From positions 128,496,099 to 128,560,098 of the forward strand of contig OX465580.1 of NCBI GenBank assembly GCA_950022655.1: a stretch of 64,000 nt of DNA. Direction: 5' to 3'. Below are positions 62,530 to 64,000 of the stretch, one piece after another. Origin of the DNA: Alentia gelatinosa (taxonomy: Eukaryota; Annelida; Polychaeta; Phyllodocida; Polynoidae). The stretch's first letter is position 1. Every line of letters begins with the position of its first letter. The notes beneath the pieces are model-generated. The model was not told where the DNA came from and ran no database searches. It saw only the letters and a program-made list of their open reading frames with translations. Both the position numbers and the translations under genes were made by a program.

Positions 62530-62825
62530 ATATTATTCGACAATTGGAGACTTATATAGAACTGCATAAAGAATCGCACAGACTCCATGAGTTTGGATGT
62601 GCCGCAATCGTCATCGAGGCGAAGCTAAATGATAATCACGGCACATCCGAACGAGTTTAGTATTGCATATTTTACTATTAGAGTGTGGTTCTGGATTTAT
62701 CTCACCCCTTTCTATGACATGAAATAGCATCATAATATCAGAATAATTAGAATATATACTTAGCAAATCCATATGATGTCATCTCACATTCACTACGCCA
62801 TGGACGTGGCATAGTATTGTCACTT
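62530..62825 (+). repeat. Twin-hairpin element, subfamily TH-7, copy 2
   Basis: Stem TGAGTTTGGATGTGCCG / CGGCACATCCGAACGAG, exact tip GCGAAGC (62619-62625), TTTATCTCACCCC and second hairpin CTACGCCATGGACGTGGCATAG. A TACGATA-word element has inserted at its right edge (TTA, 62825-62827). Confidence 0.9.
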
Positions 62826-62827
62826 TA

Positions 62828-62970
62828 GGCCCGGCGTCCACCTACTACTATATGGCTCCGATATGGTCTACAATGCAATCAAAATCGCGTCTGAAGGTCA
62901 CCTAATATCGGGGCAGTTGACCACGCTTTTGCGATTAGACACCGATAAAAAAAACCCAATACAATGCACT
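62828..62970. mobile_element. TACGATA-word Harbinger-like MITE, copy 5, truncated
   Basis: Left end GGCCCGGCGTCCACCTACTA after TTA. Matches copy 4 up to ATACAATGCAC, then stops; the right end is missing. Confidence 0.8.
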
Positions 62971-63137
62971 ACTCAGTGCTGGCCTCATACTTATAGAGAA
63001 ATGCACATTAGATTTACTTTAGGTTTCATGGTAATCGAGTCTTTGAGATGAATTAAGGCAGAAATCACATCCCTACATATTTACTGAAGTGAGAGTTTTT
63101 CTTGAAAGATTAGGCTGCCGAGCCATAGTATTAATGA
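62971..63137. other. No recognised gene
   Basis: Nothing recognised. Confidence 0.35.
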
Positions 63138-63362
63138 GTCTGGGGCCCGTTTAATAACCTATGATCGTACATTAATATCTTATTTTTCTACGCTATGGCA
63201 CGATTTGGGATAACTTTATTCAGCAGTAATGGACAACCTTATAGACGGCTAATGCTGTCTTAGCAAACGAACTTAAAAATTATTAGACGAAAACCATTGT
63301 AGGAGGTACAAAGAAGGGTCTTCGTGTACAATCCCAAATTATTAAAAGGACCCTAGTACAAT
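63138..63362. mobile_element. AATAATCTAGG-family element, full copy
   Basis: Left GGGGCCCGTTTAATAACCTA, TGATCGTACATTAATATC; right GGGTCTTCGTGTACAATCCC, AAATTATTAAAAGGACCC. Middle TATAGACGGCTAATGCTGTC as in 19140-19180. The ends pair as an imperfect inverted repeat. Confidence 0.7.
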
Positions 63363-63975
63363 AGTCACAGTCTAAAATGAGTTAGAAATGTAGAATAGAT
63401 AGGTATAGTATGCCTAGGCTCGCCAATGTGTTATTGTTTATCCAGTTTTGAGGTTACTGAGTAATCTAGGCTATATCTATAGTATCATTTAGGAAATATG
63501 CATGTATGACCAAATTTGAGCTAGAACACCACAGAATATGAGGCAAACACTGTGCTCTGTCTAGAAATAAGATACGTGGGTATCATACAAGTATTACACT
63601 CATACACTAAGTCATCCAATGCTAAATAATTGTCAGGTGTTTGTTAGGCTGCAGGCATTGCGTCACCAAGTAGGTAAGGTGCGATACTAGCCTGTGGAAA
63701 AGGCCTATTATACGCCAGTGCGACTGGGGCGTCAGTCTAATGCAGGAGCAGCTCAACACGAGTACGCGGAGCAGCTGAGAGTAAGCCTGCTGAACATCCC
63801 TACAGCATATTTGTTAAATAAAACACGTACAACAAACCTCAGGGATGCAGAAACGTGTCAATCGATGTATTACTTTATCAGTTCTGAAATTGATAGTATG
63901 AGCTAGGAAGGAACATAACAGATCTAAACGGTTGGAGCTGAGACTATTAAAGCACATATTGTGTATGCCATAAAC
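63363..63975. other. No recognised gene
   Basis: A 70-codon frame (63694-63906) has no recognisable domain. Confidence 0.4.
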
Positions 63976-63978
63976 TTA

Positions 63979-64000
63979 GGTCCGGCGTCCACCTACTACG
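63979..64000. mobile_element. TACGATA-word MITE, left end at window edge
   Basis: GGTCCGGCGTCCACCTACTA after TTA (63976-63978): the left terminal repeat of the TACGATA family, continuing outside the window. Confidence 0.85.

Overview
The window looks like gene-poor nuclear DNA from an animal, most likely a marine invertebrate. The evidence is one exon with animal-style symmetric phase-1 splice sites that encodes a sushi (complement control protein) domain, animal-type non-LTR retrotransposons, and many short non-autonomous DNA transposons. I cannot name the phylum or species from sequence alone. No bacterial operons, ribosome binding sites, CRISPR arrays or phage genes are visible.

Host coding content is very small. 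The only convincing host coding segment is the 61-codon sushi exon on the minus strand (2554-2736); its partner exons were not found. Three places look like possible promoters: 8466-8540 (TATA type), 32229-32470 (CCAAT box, ATGGCGG start, and three copies of a motif spaced 21 bp apart) and 58130-58610 (CpG-rich, with CCAAT, CACGTG and CTCF-like motifs). A weaker one lies at 39380-39500.

Most of the rest is mobile or repeated DNA. (1) A nearly full LINE at 44095-47750 has endonuclease and reverse transcriptase, broken by frameshifts and a stop; smaller LINE pieces lie at 14530-15140, 15736-15955 and 50398-50640. (2) A solo LTR of 531 bp with a 4-bp target duplication lies at 41798-42328. (3) Several families of short DNA transposons have clear terminal inverted repeats and target duplications: CACTA/EnSpm-like (17528-18119 with TCA; 35902-37030 with TA), PIF/Harbinger-like with TWA duplications (the GTCG-word, CGAT-word and TACGATA families, plus an 88-bp element at 39122-39209), a pogo-like MITE (3838-4015) and hAT-like elements. 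(4) About seventeen copies or fragments of a composite 'twin-hairpin' (TH) element are spread over the window. (5) Tandem repeats include a 14-bp minisatellite, a purine-rich array with dimeric 219-bp order, a 99-bp repeat and an (AC)47 microsatellite.

The most interesting structure is the TH element. Every copy with a complete first hairpin carries a long stem whose sequence differs between subfamilies, while the tip is held at or near GCGAAGC, a heptamer known as an unusually stable DNA mini-hairpin. A second module with conserved GGGGTRRGATAAA ends follows. In at least four subfamilies the two modules share an exact 9-11 base word. A parallel pattern is seen in the TWA-type transposons: related ends, but each family is filled with its own short word in both orientations. 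Both suggest recognition sequences that are replaced as a set. Several nested insertions come with an uninterrupted copy of the target elsewhere in the window, so their boundaries can be read directly.

The named families and copy relations come from reading by eye; no alignment or database search was run.
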